A stretch of DNA of 21,105 nucleotides from CAZASK01 sp964487845 (GCA_964487845.1 CAZASK010000028.1:1-21105), one strand, 5' to 3'. Shown: positions 1 through 7,920, counted from the first letter of the stretch. Numbers and translations: made by a program. The notes: generated by a model not told the origin, from the sequence alone.

Positions 1-53
1 GGACAATTATGTTTCCTTGTTAGGGGGTCAATCTTTACCTAAATTGCCCGATT

Positions 54-518
54 TTGGATCCTTCTGCTCGTCAGTCTTCAAGTTTGAATTTAGAAGACTT
101 TGCATCCATCAATACAAAATTCAGCCGTTGTATAAGAAACGGGAGCATATTTTTTTCTGAGAGTGAAGACGATTTATCAAGTATGCGTAGATCTAAAATT
201 GTTTCTAAACTTCCTCCTGGGGGAATTTATATTTTGGCTCGAAGGACAGCTCGTGAGGCCATAGGCTATGGCTACGATATGTGGAAAGGTCTTGAAGGAA
301 GACCCGAATTTAAGTGTGTAATTTCTCTATCTCGGGTAGCGAAAGACTGGCCAAAGGGGGTAGGAAAACGAGCACTTTGGAAGGCGCCTGAAGCAAAAGA
401 AAAATTGGTTGACTGTTATTACTTTAATGTTGGAGATAACGGGACGATTACAGATCCTCATAATCATTTAAAATTGATTATTGAAGAAAAAAAAGAGTTC
501 GATCTGAAAAAGAGATAG
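54..518 (+). CDS. Hypothetical protein, probably the C-terminal part of a frameshifted or longer gene
   Basis: I do not recognise this protein (154 codons from a TTG at 54). An in-frame stop lies at 21-23, no ATG occurs before 183, and no ribosome binding site is visible, so the 5' end is doubtful. Frame 2 is open from the left edge to a stop at 158-160 and reads like protein (DNYVSLLGGQSLPKLPDF). Dropping one G at 56-57 joins it smoothly to this frame as LPKLPDF-DPSARQSSS. A single-base insertion or a sequencing error is therefore plausible. The C-terminal half is basic and mixed alpha/beta in appearance (motifs PPGGIYILARR, CVISLSRVAKDWPKG, DCYYFNVGDNG), with no signal peptide or membrane segment. 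Other frames stay open past the stop, to 568 and 594, so the 3' end may also be altered. It is AT-rich compared with the neighbouring lipA. Confidence 0.45.
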   Translation: MDPSARQSSSLNLEDFASINTKFSRCIRNGSIFFSESEDDLSSMRRSKIVSKLPPGGIYILARRTAREAIGYGYDMWKGLEGRPEFKCVISLSRVAKDWPKGVGKRALWKAPEAKEKLVDCYYFNVGDNGTITDPHNHLKLIIEEKKEFDLKKR

Positions 519-598
519 AATGGGCCTACTGTCGAGAAAATTGCATGAAGAGTCGTATCAAGATTTGATTCAGATTTTGAAAAAGTCTGCTTAGGCTG

Positions 599-1507
599 TT
601 ATGTCGACTGAATCAGACGAAGCTTGTCATTGGCTTGCTTGATGACGACGTTGGCGTTATAGCTTGAGCGGACGAAGGGGCCTGCATAGACGTAGGTAAT
701 GCCAAGAGAATGGCCATAGACCTCATACTTCTTGAATGTGTCGGGATGGATATAGTCTTGTACCTGCAGCTTGCGACTGCTCGGCTTGAGATACTGCCCA
801 ATCGTTACAATATCGCAGCCAGCACGCTGGAGGTCGCCAAGGGTCTCCAGAACCTCCTCTTCACTCTCGCCAAGGCCGACCATGATGCCTGACTTGACAA
901 GAAGGCCTTGTGATTTCATGAAGCGCAGTACAGAAAGCGAGCGGTCATAAGTGGCTTTGTGGCGAACCCTAGGACTCAAGCGCCTCACGGTCTCTATATT
1001 ATGATTGAAGATGTCAGGCTTTTCATCAGCAATCAGCCGCAGCGCCTCATAGTTTTCTTGTAGATCAGAAGTCAACAGCTCAACAGTGACATCGCCTTCT
1101 CTGAGTTTTTTTACGATAGCGACCAGGTGCGCTGCTCCGCCGTCGGCAAGGTCGTCTCGCGCAACCATCGTAATAACGACATGTCTCAGCCCTAATTCCT
1201 GAACAGACTGTGCGATATGTTCAGGCTCGCGTGGGTCCAAAGGCCGCGGCGTCTTCGAGAAATCAATATCGCAAAAGCCGCACGCTCTTGTGCACTCCTT
1301 GCCCATCACTAAAAATGTAGCCGTCTTTTTAGAAAAACATTCAGTGATGTTCGGGCAGCGCGCCTCCTCGCATACCGTATGCAGGCGATGCTTGTCGATA
1401 ACACGGTGCGTATTCGCAAGGGCATCTCCCTTCGGGAGCTTTCGATGCAGCCACTCAGGAAGCCGTTTTCTTGGGGCATTGTCTGCTATCGTAAGCTTGT
1501 CACTCAT
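599..1507 (-). CDS. lipA: Lipoyl synthase LipA
   Basis: Radical-SAM enzyme that inserts two sulfurs into octanoyl groups carried on lipoyl domains of 2-oxoacid dehydrogenases and GcvH, in the cytoplasm. Both cluster motifs are present: the auxiliary-cluster CX4CX5C at C46, C51 and C57, and the radical-SAM CX3CX2C at C72, C76 and C79 (CTRACGFC). The C-terminal RSSY motif (about 280-283) supplies the Ser ligand of the auxiliary cluster. At 302 residues it has normal family length. The frame is open 20 codons further upstream, but the ATG at 1507 fits better: it starts MSDKLTIADN, follows a CCCTCCGGTGG stretch, and overlaps the lpdA stop as ATGA. The overlap implies translational coupling to lpdA. 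The lpdA-lipA pair is also adjacent in Chlamydia trachomatis. Confidence 0.96.
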   Translation of the reverse strand: MSDKLTIADNAPRKRLPEWLHRKLPKGDALANTHRVIDKHRLHTVCEEARCPNITECFSKKTATFLVMGKECTRACGFCDIDFSKTPRPLDPREPEHIAQSVQELGLRHVVITMVARDDLADGGAAHLVAIVKKLREGDVTVELLTSDLQENYEALRLIADEKPDIFNHNIETVRRLSPRVRHKATYDRSLSVLRFMKSQGLLVKSGIMVGLGESEEEVLETLGDLQRAGCDIVTIGQYLKPSSRKLQVQDYIHPDTFKKYEVYGHSLGITYVYAGPFVRSSYNANVVIKQANDKLRLIQST

Positions 1508-2895
1508 CGAGCCACCGGAGGGAAGTGAAGCGGCAGCTTCTGCACTAAAAACGAAGCCTCCATCCATGCTTCGGCGAGCGTGGGGTGGGCGTGGATCGTC
1601 TCCGTGATGCTATCGAGTGTAAGCTCGTTGGCGATCGCATAGGTGATAGGGGCAAGGAGGTTACTTGCCTCATAGCCCACTACTTGCGCTCCAAGAATCT
1701 GACCCGTCTTCACATCTGCCACTATCTGCGCAAAGCCGTCTGTATGTAAAGAAGCCTGTGCTTTCCCGAGAGCCTGAAAAGGATAAGCAGCCGATGAGGC
1801 AGCATAGCCACGGGCAAGCGCCTGTTTCAGGCTCAGCCCTACAGAGCCTATTTCAGGACGTGTGAAGATCACCCCAGGCACCGCGTCGTAGTTCATCTGA
1901 GAGGGGTGGCCAGCGATGGTATGTGCAGCGACAAGGCCTTGATGTGTTGCTGTGTGAGCATACATGGTTTTTGCAACTACGTCACCAATGGCATAGATGC
2001 CAGGGACGTTTGTGCGCATAGAGGCATCTACAGGGATAGATTCTCTGTCGGTAATCACGCCTGCCTTGTCGAGGCCAAGCTTTGCGCTGTTTAACTCGCG
2101 GCCAATAGCTACAAGCGCTATCTCGCCTTGAATAACAGTGCCATTTTTTAATAAGACATGTACACCATCTTTTTCTTTTGTGACCTTGTCTACGAAAGCG
2201 CTTGTATGAATGGTGATTCCTCTTTTTGTAAATGAGTCTTTCATAAAGGAGGAAATGGTTTCACATTCAAGAGGAAGCAGTCTTTCTAGAGCTTCTACGA
2301 GAGTCACCTTGCAGCCAAGTGCATGATATAAAGAGGCAAATTCGCAGCCGATAACGCCGCCTCCTACGATGACGATGCTCGAAGGTAGCGTCGCCAGGTT
2401 AAGAATGGAAGTGGACGAGTGGATATGTGTGTTATCAAAGGCAAAAGCTGCAATGTTTTTTGGCTCAGATCCAGTTGCTATGATCGTATTTTTTGTGTGG
2501 ATGATACAGCTCTCTTCGCCTTTTACTTTGATTTCTTTCGGAGAGAGAAAGGAGGCAAAGCCCTTGATAATAGTCACGCCATGGCTTTTGATGAGTCCTT
2601 CGAGGCTTTTTCTGAGCTGGGCAACGACGCTGTCTTTTCTCTGTATCATGGCATCAAAATCAAAAGAGACAGGGCCTGTGTGTATGCCATATTCATGCGC
2701 ATGTCGAATGGTGTGAAGAACTTCCGCATTAGAAAGAAGAGTTTTTGTAGGAATGCATCCACGGTTGAGGCATGTTCCGCCTATGTCTCCTGCTTCTACA
2801 AGCGCGACTTTTTTTCCATGCTGTGCAAGTTTGATAGCCGCTGGATATCCACCAGGGCCGCTCCCAATTACTACTACATCAAATGTTTTATTCAT
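1504..2895 (-). CDS. lpdA: Dihydrolipoyl dehydrogenase (E3)
   Basis: FAD-dependent E3 subunit that reoxidises dihydrolipoyl groups in the pyruvate/2-oxoglutarate dehydrogenase complexes, passing electrons to NAD+. Visible features: N-terminal FAD motif GSGPGGYPAA (11-20), redox disulfide GGTCLNRGCIPTK (C42, C47), central NAD motif GGGVIGCEFAS, and the C-terminal dimer-interface dyad HPTLAE (H437, E442). At 463 residues it is complete. It is first gene of a two-gene operon with lipA, sharing the ATGA overlap. GAGG and AAGG lie just upstream of the ATG as ribosome-binding candidates. Base composition changes inside the gene: the 5' third is AT-rich (21 G/C of 60 at 2221-2280) and the 3' end is GC-rich (37 of 60 at 1561-1620). 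Confidence 0.97.
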   Translation of the reverse strand: MNKTFDVVVIGSGPGGYPAAIKLAQHGKKVALVEAGDIGGTCLNRGCIPTKTLLSNAEVLHTIRHAHEYGIHTGPVSFDFDAMIQRKDSVVAQLRKSLEGLIKSHGVTIIKGFASFLSPKEIKVKGEESCIIHTKNTIIATGSEPKNIAAFAFDNTHIHSSTSILNLATLPSSIVIVGGGVIGCEFASLYHALGCKVTLVEALERLLPLECETISSFMKDSFTKRGITIHTSAFVDKVTKEKDGVHVLLKNGTVIQGEIALVAIGRELNSAKLGLDKAGVITDRESIPVDASMRTNVPGIYAIGDVVAKTMYAHTATHQGLVAAHTIAGHPSQMNYDAVPGVIFTRPEIGSVGLSLKQALARGYAASSAAYPFQALGKAQASLHTDGFAQIVADVKTGQILGAQVVGYEASNLLAPITYAIANELTLDSITETIHAHPTLAEAWMEASFLVQKLPLHFPPVAR

Positions 2896-2917
2896 GCCTT
2901 ACCTCAATTGGGAAGTA

Positions 2918-2946
2918 ATTTTACCTGTTTTAATAGTAAAAAACAA
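2918..2946 (-). promoter_or_regulatory. Predicted sigma-70-type promoter of lpdA-lipA
   Basis: On the minus strand, TTGTTT (2946-2941) and TAAAAT (2923-2918) are separated by 17 nt and lie 23 nt upstream of the lpdA ATG. The call rests on consensus and spacing alone. Confidence 0.5.
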
Positions 2947-2994
2947 CCTGTGATGTGAAAATGTTTTTCAGTTTTTTTGTTATCATAGCATCTA

Positions 2995-3000
2995 TATAAT
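2995..3000 (+). promoter_or_regulatory. Candidate -10 box for the F-box-like gene
   Basis: A perfect TATAAT lies 25 nt upstream of the ATG at 3026. The -35 region is only a T-rich run (2972-2978) with no good TTGACA match. It would fire away from the lpdA promoter in the shared 130-bp intergenic region. Confidence 0.4.
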
Positions 3001-3025
3001 CGATCCACTAAACACAGGATAGCTC

Positions 3026-4672
3026 ATGAATATTCAAGAGTTGTTTTATGAAAGAGGCTGGAGTCAGTTTCATCAACAAAAAGTGATATGTAAAGAGCCT
3101 CATCATTATTACACAGCTCCAGCAATTCCAAATTTTTCTCCATTCAATGGCAGATGGCTTCCTCTTTTTTTAAAAAAAAGAATTTTCATGATGGCTGGAC
3201 CTCTTGCGATGAGTAATCTTTCGCTCACATGTAAGGAAATTCGAAAAATTATTCTTGAGTCGGAAAATTTTGATCCACTCTATCCAACTATTATCAAGCT
3301 CTTAAAACAAGGATATGCGTGTATACAGCAGTCTTGTAAAAAAGAGTTTTGGAAGGAGAAGCACAGCTGTTTTGTGCTTGGGGATATTGCTGTATCGTTA
3401 CTTGAGTTTTTCCCAGCAGCATCTCAAAAACTTGTTCAAGAAGTGAAGGACAAGATCTTCTGTCTACAACCGGAGATGTATGTTGAAGAGGCCTGTTGGC
3501 GTATTTCGTATGTGTTCAATAACACCTTTCCAAAGGTGTCTCTTGAGCTTGCGTATAAAGTTGTCTCGCTGTGTACAAGCAATAAAGAAGTTCTCTACCA
3601 CCTGAGATGTGTAGAGAGCATTTCTAAGGTTTTACCTATTTTATATCACCACGATAAGCAATATTTTGAACAAGTGTCTACTTCGGTTTGTTATGCAGCG
3701 AATAAGCTGTTTTCTGATACGAAGTGTGAAGCGTGGGCCTATATCGCCATCGCCTATCATCTCATAGATTCTAAAATGGCATTTGATTTTATCAATAAAT
3801 GCCTTTCCCAATATGAAGAAAATAGTATTCCTGATGAGGAATTATTTGCCTGTGCCCCAGTCTTTGCTTATGTCTTAGCAAAGACGCATAAAGAAACGGC
3901 ACTCAAGCTTATAGAAATGTTGAAACAAGCAGCAGTGCGTCACGATACCTTTTCGATTCGTCTTTCTTGTGCTGCATTGCTTGCTAATATTGACGAAGAG
4001 TCTGCAAAAGAGTTGATTTCATGGACAGTAAGCGAGGAAAAAGAAATTTATAAGAATAAAGCAGCTCTTTGTGAATGGGCAGCAGTAGTGGGGATTCTTG
4101 AACCAAGCGAGGCTATTGAGATCCTGGAGAAATGCTCATTTGACAAAGAAGAAAATAATTATGCACTCTATCAGGCGTTGGCAATGGCAGTTGCTCAGAT
4201 AGCGCACGCGCTCACGCGCTTGCAGCTAGATCCTGAAAAAGCATTCGATCTGTGTATTCGACTCATGACTCTTCATGAAAAGATTCCTGTTGATCAAGAG
4301 ATAGTAGAGGAAATTGCTCCTGTACTAGATTATGCAGCATCAACACTTCTACTTCATGTTGAAAGCAGAGAAATGGATACACAGCACGCATTTTTTCTGA
4401 AACACAGAGCGCTTGCTGCTAGAAAAACAGCCTACGAAATGATCAAGAAGCACCCGGTTGGATTAGTAAAAATGGCGAAGGCGTTTACAAGATTTCACAT
4501 CCAGGCCCGCCATAGAGAAATAGAAGAGCCTAAAAAAATAGGATTAGCAAAAAGCAATTTTGACATGGATGAGCTTTTGTCTACCATCAATGAAATTGAG
4601 AAAACAGAGATAAAAGCTGATGCATTGATCTCTATTGGCGCTTTGCTGAATTTTCATATAAATCGTATTTGA
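3026..4672 (+). CDS. Putative F-box protein with alpha-helical repeats (candidate host-directed effector)
   Basis: A 548-residue protein with no close relative that I recognise. Residues 44-78 fit the F-box pattern: an LP start (WLPLFLKKRIF), a central PLAMSNLSLTCK and a closing EIRKII. This matches the consensus LPxE-LLxxIFxxL-xPxDLxxLSLVCKxWRxLI, although the Glu after LP and the Trp are missing. In eukaryotes F-boxes bind Skp1 in SCF ubiquitin ligases, and F-box proteins are known from amoeba-associated chlamydiae. Residues about 235-440 look like five degenerate helical-hairpin repeats of 34-45 residues with an alternating A-x-x-L / A-x-x-L-I pattern (for example ETALKLIEMLKQA, ESAKELISW, SEAIEILEKC, EKAFDLCIRL), suited to a protein-binding solenoid. 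No signal peptide or membrane segment is seen, so export would need type III secretion. It is a single gene with its own apparent promoter and AGGA upstream of the ATG. A sample (3781-3840) has only 16 G/C of 60. Confidence 0.5.
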   Translation: MNIQELFYERGWSQFHQQKVICKEPHHYYTAPAIPNFSPFNGRWLPLFLKKRIFMMAGPLAMSNLSLTCKEIRKIILESENFDPLYPTIIKLLKQGYACIQQSCKKEFWKEKHSCFVLGDIAVSLLEFFPAASQKLVQEVKDKIFCLQPEMYVEEACWRISYVFNNTFPKVSLELAYKVVSLCTSNKEVLYHLRCVESISKVLPILYHHDKQYFEQVSTSVCYAANKLFSDTKCEAWAYIAIAYHLIDSKMAFDFINKCLSQYEENSIPDEELFACAPVFAYVLAKTHKETALKLIEMLKQAAVRHDTFSIRLSCAALLANIDEESAKELISWTVSEEKEIYKNKAALCEWAAVVGILEPSEAIEILEKCSFDKEENNYALYQALAMAVAQIAHALTRLQLDPEKAFDLCIRLMTLHEKIPVDQEIVEEIAPVLDYAASTLLLHVESREMDTQHAFFLKHRALAARKTAYEMIKKHPVGLVKMAKAFTRFHIQARHREIEEPKKIGLAKSNFDMDELLSTINEIEKTEIKADALISIGALLNFHINRI

Positions 4673-4709
4673 CGTAAGATGGATAATAATTGCCAAAACA
4701 TTTTTTTTG

Positions 4710-4737
4710 TTGTACTCTCCATTTTATGTTGTATGAT
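4710..4737 (+). promoter_or_regulatory. Predicted promoter of the zinc-ribbon/metal-transport operon
   Basis: TTGTAC (4710-4715) and TATGAT (4732-4737) are spaced 16 nt apart, in the 86-bp gap after the F-box-like gene. No clear Fur or Zur operator is visible. Confidence 0.4.
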
Positions 4738-4758
4738 TAGGAGTCAGAAGTGTTTTGA

Positions 4759-5271
4759 GTGAGAATGATGAAAGCAGTCGAAGCAAGCCAGCAAATTATG
4801 TGTTCGCATTGTGAAGAGATGGTGCATAGATATGCAGCCCGTTGTCCCTATTGTCAGCACAATTTAATTGCTCCTGCCTCCCCCATGTCACTTGAGTCTG
4901 TAAATAGCGAGGGTGAATCAAGAAAGACAGATGCTCCGAACCCTGATATACATAAAAAAGAAGCTGGAAAGATTACACAAGTTTCTTTCCAGGATCCCTT
5001 CCAGACAGTGCTAGCTCATGAAGAAGAGGCGGGCGTTTCTCTTTTGCAAGGGCTGCTGCGGCCGCTTATTTCTCTCGTTTTTTTATTATCAGGTACTTTT
5101 TTCTTTTTCTTTGGGATATTGGTGAAGCTTTTTTCAAAAAATGGCCTCATGGTGCTTGAGTGGTCCGAGAGCTCATGGCCCTATTTTGTATTCCCTTCGC
5201 TTGTAGTTGTGATAGCTGGTCTTGTCTTTCTTTCGCAGCTTGATTCGTCTGATCCCATTTCCCAAAAATAA
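4759..5271 (+). CDS. Zinc-ribbon protein with two C-terminal membrane segments
   Basis: A 170-residue protein of unknown function. The N-terminus has a four-Cys zinc ribbon, CxxC-x10-CxxC (C15, C18, C29, C32). A polar linker (about 35-95) follows, then two hydrophobic segments (about 102-124 and 139-160), placing the ribbon and linker probably in the cytoplasm. The GTG at 4759 follows an in-frame TGA directly. ATGs at 4765 and 4768 are equally good starts; AGGAG (4739-4743) and GAGTGAG (4757-4763) are candidate ribosome binding sites. The gene lies 42 nt upstream of the metal-binding-protein gene on the same strand, apparently in one transcript. A role linked to metal supply is an inference from position only. 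Confidence 0.65.
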   Translation: MRMMKAVEASQQIMCSHCEEMVHRYAARCPYCQHNLIAPASPMSLESVNSEGESRKTDAPNPDIHKKEAGKITQVSFQDPFQTVLAHEEEAGVSLLQGLLRPLISLVFLLSGTFFFFFGILVKLFSKNGLMVLEWSESSWPYFVFPSLVVVIAGLVFLSQLDSSDPISQK

Positions 5272-5313
5272 AGAGTGCTACTTTCAAGAGATCGTAGTAT
5301 ACTTTCTGCACGT

Positions 5314-6159
5314 ATGAAAAAAATACTTTTTTTTATTTTTATTCTCTTGAGCGTGAGTGCTGTGCATGCTGCAGAGCGTAGTGTCTTGGTGAGCGTGGCT
5401 CCATATAAAAAAATAATACGCACTCTTGTTGGTCAAGATGTGGATGTCGTTCTTCTTGTTCCTCAAGGCGCGAGCTTTCATTCCTATGAACCAAGTCCTA
5501 AGCAGCTGCAAGCAGCATCTGAATGTAGCATCTGGTTTACCATTGGTGATCCCTTTGAAAAAAAGGCGCAAGTAGTGCTTACAGAACATCATCCCGACAT
5601 GCATATAGTCGATCTGAGACAAGGTCTTTCTCTCATCCATAGCGGCTGCTGCCATCACCATCACGATGAGCATGAAGGTGATGACCCTCACATCTGGATG
5701 AGTCTTCGCCTTATGCAGAAGCAGATCGATACAATAGCATTCGCGCTTATTCAGCAGTTTCCAGAAAGAAAAGAACGTATCGAGAAAAAAACACTTTCTT
5801 TTAAGCAAAAGCTGCAGCAGCTCGATCAAAGAGCTGAACATGTTTTTGCACAAAAACAGCAGCGAACGCTTTTTGTCTCGCACCCAGCGTATGGCTATTT
5901 TTGTAGAGACTATGGCCTAGAAGAGATTTCTATAGAGCAAGAGGGGAAAGATCCTGGTCCCAAGCAGGTGGTCGCTCTCGTAAAAGAAGGGAAGGATAAA
6001 AAGATAAAAAAAATATTTGTACAGCCTCAATATTCCACAAAAGCGGCGTACCTCTTTTCTAAAGTGCTTTCAGCAGGCCTCGTGCTGCTTGACCCTTATT
6101 CAGAAGAGTATCTAGAAAATATAGAAGCTCTTATTACAGCAGTAGATGAGGCTTTATGA
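5314..6159 (+). CDS. znuA: Periplasmic zinc/manganese-binding protein of an ABC importer (ZnuA/TroA family)
   Basis: Cluster A-I solute-binding protein that captures Zn2+ (or Mn2+/Fe2+) in the periplasm for import. The ATG at 5314 starts a clear signal peptide (MKKILFFIFILLSVSAVHA), which favours it over the GTG at 5275. The four expected metal ligands are present in the 281-residue form: H56 (FHSYEPS), H126 (DPHIWMS), H190 (VSHPAYGY) and D260 (LDPYSEE). A His/acid-rich loop just before H126 (CCHHHHDEHEGDD, 112-124) is typical of zinc importers, so Zn2+ is the more likely substrate. The stop overlaps the ATPase start as ATGA. C. trachomatis has a comparable three-gene set, which I recall as CT415-CT417. 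Confidence 0.88.
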   Translation: MKKILFFIFILLSVSAVHAAERSVLVSVAPYKKIIRTLVGQDVDVVLLVPQGASFHSYEPSPKQLQAASECSIWFTIGDPFEKKAQVVLTEHHPDMHIVDLRQGLSLIHSGCCHHHHDEHEGDDPHIWMSLRLMQKQIDTIAFALIQQFPERKERIEKKTLSFKQKLQQLDQRAEHVFAQKQQRTLFVSHPAYGYFCRDYGLEEISIEQEGKDPGPKQVVALVKEGKDKKIKKIFVQPQYSTKAAYLFSKVLSAGLVLLDPYSEEYLENIEALITAVDEAL

Positions 6160-6941
6160 AGAAAAGTTTCATTGTGTGTGACAATGTGACTTTTGGCTAC
6201 ACGAAAGATCTTCCCGTTTTAAAACAAGCAAGCTTCGAAATCGAAGAGGGCGAGTTTATTGCTGTCATTGGCCCTAATGGAGGCGGTAAGACCACCTTGC
6301 TCAGGCTCTTGATGGGGTTTTGTACGCCATGGCAGGGATCGATAGAGCTTTTCGGGCAAAGCACGTCTAAACATCCTTCAGGGATTGCCTATGTACCACA
6401 AAATCTACGTTTCGACAAGCAGTTTCCTATCACTGTGCTCGAGGTAGTATTGGGAGGAAGACTCTCTTCTTTATCGTGGTTTGGAACATTTTCGCAGTAT
6501 GACAAAGAATGTGCGCTGCATGCCCTAGAGCAAGTAGGCTTGCAAGAGTATGCAAAGAAAGCATTTGGCACTCTTTCTGGGGGGCAGATGCAAAGAGTGT
6601 TGATTGCAAGGGCTCTTGCACAAAAGCCCTCTACTCTCTTGCTCGATGAGCCAACAGCCAATGTCGATATAGAAGCTGAAGAGGGGCTTTACGAGCTCAT
6701 CAACGAATTAAAAGGGCAGCACACAATTATTATGGTCACTCACGATATCAGGGCGATCATCAATAATGTAAAAAAGATATTATGTGTGCAAGGTCGAGTA
6801 GCCCTTATACAGCCTGAAACATTATGTGAGCACTTTGCTATGGGGCTGTATCACTATCCACTTATTGAAACGACGAAAAGCCATTTTAAAGCAGAAACAT
6901 TTGTAAAAAACGCCTTTCATAACACCTCCTCATTCCTATGA
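6156..6941 (+). CDS. znuC: Zinc/manganese ABC transporter ATP-binding protein
   Basis: Cytoplasmic ATPase that drives the metal importer. It has Walker A GPNGGGKTT (39-47), Q-loop Gln82, the signature LSGGQMQRV (140-148), Walker B LLLDEPTANVD (161-171) and the switch His196 (VTHD). At 261 residues it is full length for this family. It overlaps both neighbours by 4 nt (ATGA at 6156 and at 6938), so the three transporter genes are translationally coupled. Confidence 0.92.
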   Translation: MKKSFIVCDNVTFGYTKDLPVLKQASFEIEEGEFIAVIGPNGGGKTTLLRLLMGFCTPWQGSIELFGQSTSKHPSGIAYVPQNLRFDKQFPITVLEVVLGGRLSSLSWFGTFSQYDKECALHALEQVGLQEYAKKAFGTLSGGQMQRVLIARALAQKPSTLLLDEPTANVDIEAEEGLYELINELKGQHTIIMVTHDIRAIINNVKKILCVQGRVALIQPETLCEHFAMGLYHYPLIETTKSHFKAETFVKNAFHNTSSFL

Positions 6942-7771
6942 ATTCATTCATCGACGCCTTGCTCTCTAATCCATTTTTGCTGATGGCTCTTCTTGCGGGG
7001 TGTCTTGCCTCGATAGTGGGCGGCTTAATGGGCTCTTATGTGGTTGTCAAGAGAATTTCCTTCATATCGGGCAGTATTTCACACTCCATCTTGGCGGGCG
7101 TTGGCTTCTTTTTGTGGCTGTCTCGTGTGCATGGTCTTGCGTGGATGACGCCTCTTTTTGGAGCGATTGTGGCTGGAGTTGCCTCAGCTTTGTTGATTGG
7201 GTATGTACACAGCAGATACAAGCAACGTGAAGATTCAGTCATCGCCGCAGTCTGGTCTATTGGTATGGCAGTAGGTATTCTCTTTTTATCGCAGACCCCA
7301 GGATTTTCTGTAGAGCTTACCAATTTTTTGATTGGGAATATTTTATGGGTGTCGAGTGACGATCTCATGGTTCTTCTGATCTTAGATGCAGTGGTCGTCG
7401 TTTCTGTGCTGCTCTATCATCGCAAATTGATGCAACTTTCTTTCGACGAAGATCAAGCCTTTTTACAAGGAATTTCTGTACAGGCTCTGTCATTGTTTTT
7501 GCTCATCTTAGTCTCCATTTCCGTTGTGATTTTGATGCAGGTAGTTGGCGTTATCCTTGTGATGACGATGTTGACACTGCCCGCAGCGATTGCCAGTAAC
7601 CTCACAAAAAAGCTCTCCTCTGTGATGATGGCAAGCGTTGCCTTCAGTATGCTGTTTTGTATTATCGGCACTTTTGTTGCCTTCCATCTCGACTGGCCGG
7701 TAGGCGCTACGATCGCCTTGACGGCTGGATGTACGTATGTAGGATCACTCGCCTTCTGTGAGCGTCCGTAG
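6938..7771 (+). CDS. znuB: Zinc/manganese ABC transporter permease (ABC-3 family)
   Basis: Inner-membrane channel subunit of the metal importer. The 277 residues hold about eight to nine hydrophobic segments and family-typical stretches: GGLMGSYVVVKRISFISGSISHSILAG-like near the N-terminus, an AAVWSIGMAVGILFL segment, and a C-terminal VGVILVMTMLTLPAAIA stretch. The ATG is shared with the ATPase stop (ATGA). It is the last gene of the operon, ending 12 bp from the 3' end of the opposite-strand tRNA-Ser. No separate terminator is evident. Confidence 0.9.
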   Translation: MNSFIDALLSNPFLLMALLAGCLASIVGGLMGSYVVVKRISFISGSISHSILAGVGFFLWLSRVHGLAWMTPLFGAIVAGVASALLIGYVHSRYKQREDSVIAAVWSIGMAVGILFLSQTPGFSVELTNFLIGNILWVSSDDLMVLLILDAVVVVSVLLYHRKLMQLSFDEDQAFLQGISVQALSLFLLILVSISVVILMQVVGVILVMTMLTLPAAIASNLTKKLSSVMMASVAFSMLFCIIGTFVAFHLDWPVGATIALTAGCTYVGSLAFCERP

Positions 7772-7783
7772 AAATAAATGAAA

Positions 7784-7873
7784 CGGAAAGAGAGGGATTT
7801 GAACCCTCGGTACCCGTTTATAGGGTACACGTCCTTAGCAGGGACGCGCTTTCGGCCACTCAGCCATCTTTCC
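7784..7873 (-). tRNA. tRNA-Ser(GCU)
   Basis: A 90-nt class II tRNA. The acceptor stem is GGAAAGA/TCTTTCC with discriminator G. The D-arm region is TGGCTGAGTGGCC. The anticodon arm CGTCC-CTGCTAA-GGACG gives anticodon GCU (reads AGC/AGU; plus-strand 7837-7839). The long variable arm (GTACCC/GGGTAC) is typical of serine, and the T-arm is GAGGG-TTCAAAT-CCCTC. The 3' CCA is not encoded (TTT follows), so it must be added by the CCA-adding enzyme. Confidence 0.97.
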
Positions 7874-7887
7874 GCAACATGCCAAAG

Positions 7888-7916
7888 ATCGTACAGTGAT
7901 TGTGGTTTTCTATCAA
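7888..7916 (-). promoter_or_regulatory. Predicted promoter of tRNA-Ser
   Basis: On the minus strand, TTGATA (7916-7911), a 17-nt spacer and TACGAT (7893-7888) end 14 nt before the mature tRNA 5' end. This gives the tRNA its own transcript, separate from the carbonic anhydrase gene upstream on the same strand. Confidence 0.55.
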
Positions 7917-7920
7917 TAGA

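Noticed and set aside
1508..1567. LipA start at 1567 with 20 extra residues
   Set aside because: The extension lies inside lpdA; the ATG at 1507 has the ATGA overlap and a normal LipA N-terminus.
2419..2958. 179-codon open frame on the plus strand opposite lpdA
   Set aside because: It is antisense to a clear core gene, has a Cys/Phe-rich composition without domains, and has no ribosome binding site.
4673..4758. Fur or Zur operator before the metal-transport operon
   Set aside because: The region is AT-rich, but I find no convincing inverted repeat of the kind those regulators bind.
5284..5883. 199-codon open frame on the minus strand opposite znuA
   Set aside because: It is antisense to a well-supported gene and its composition (poly-Lys, Phe, His) is that of a shadow frame.
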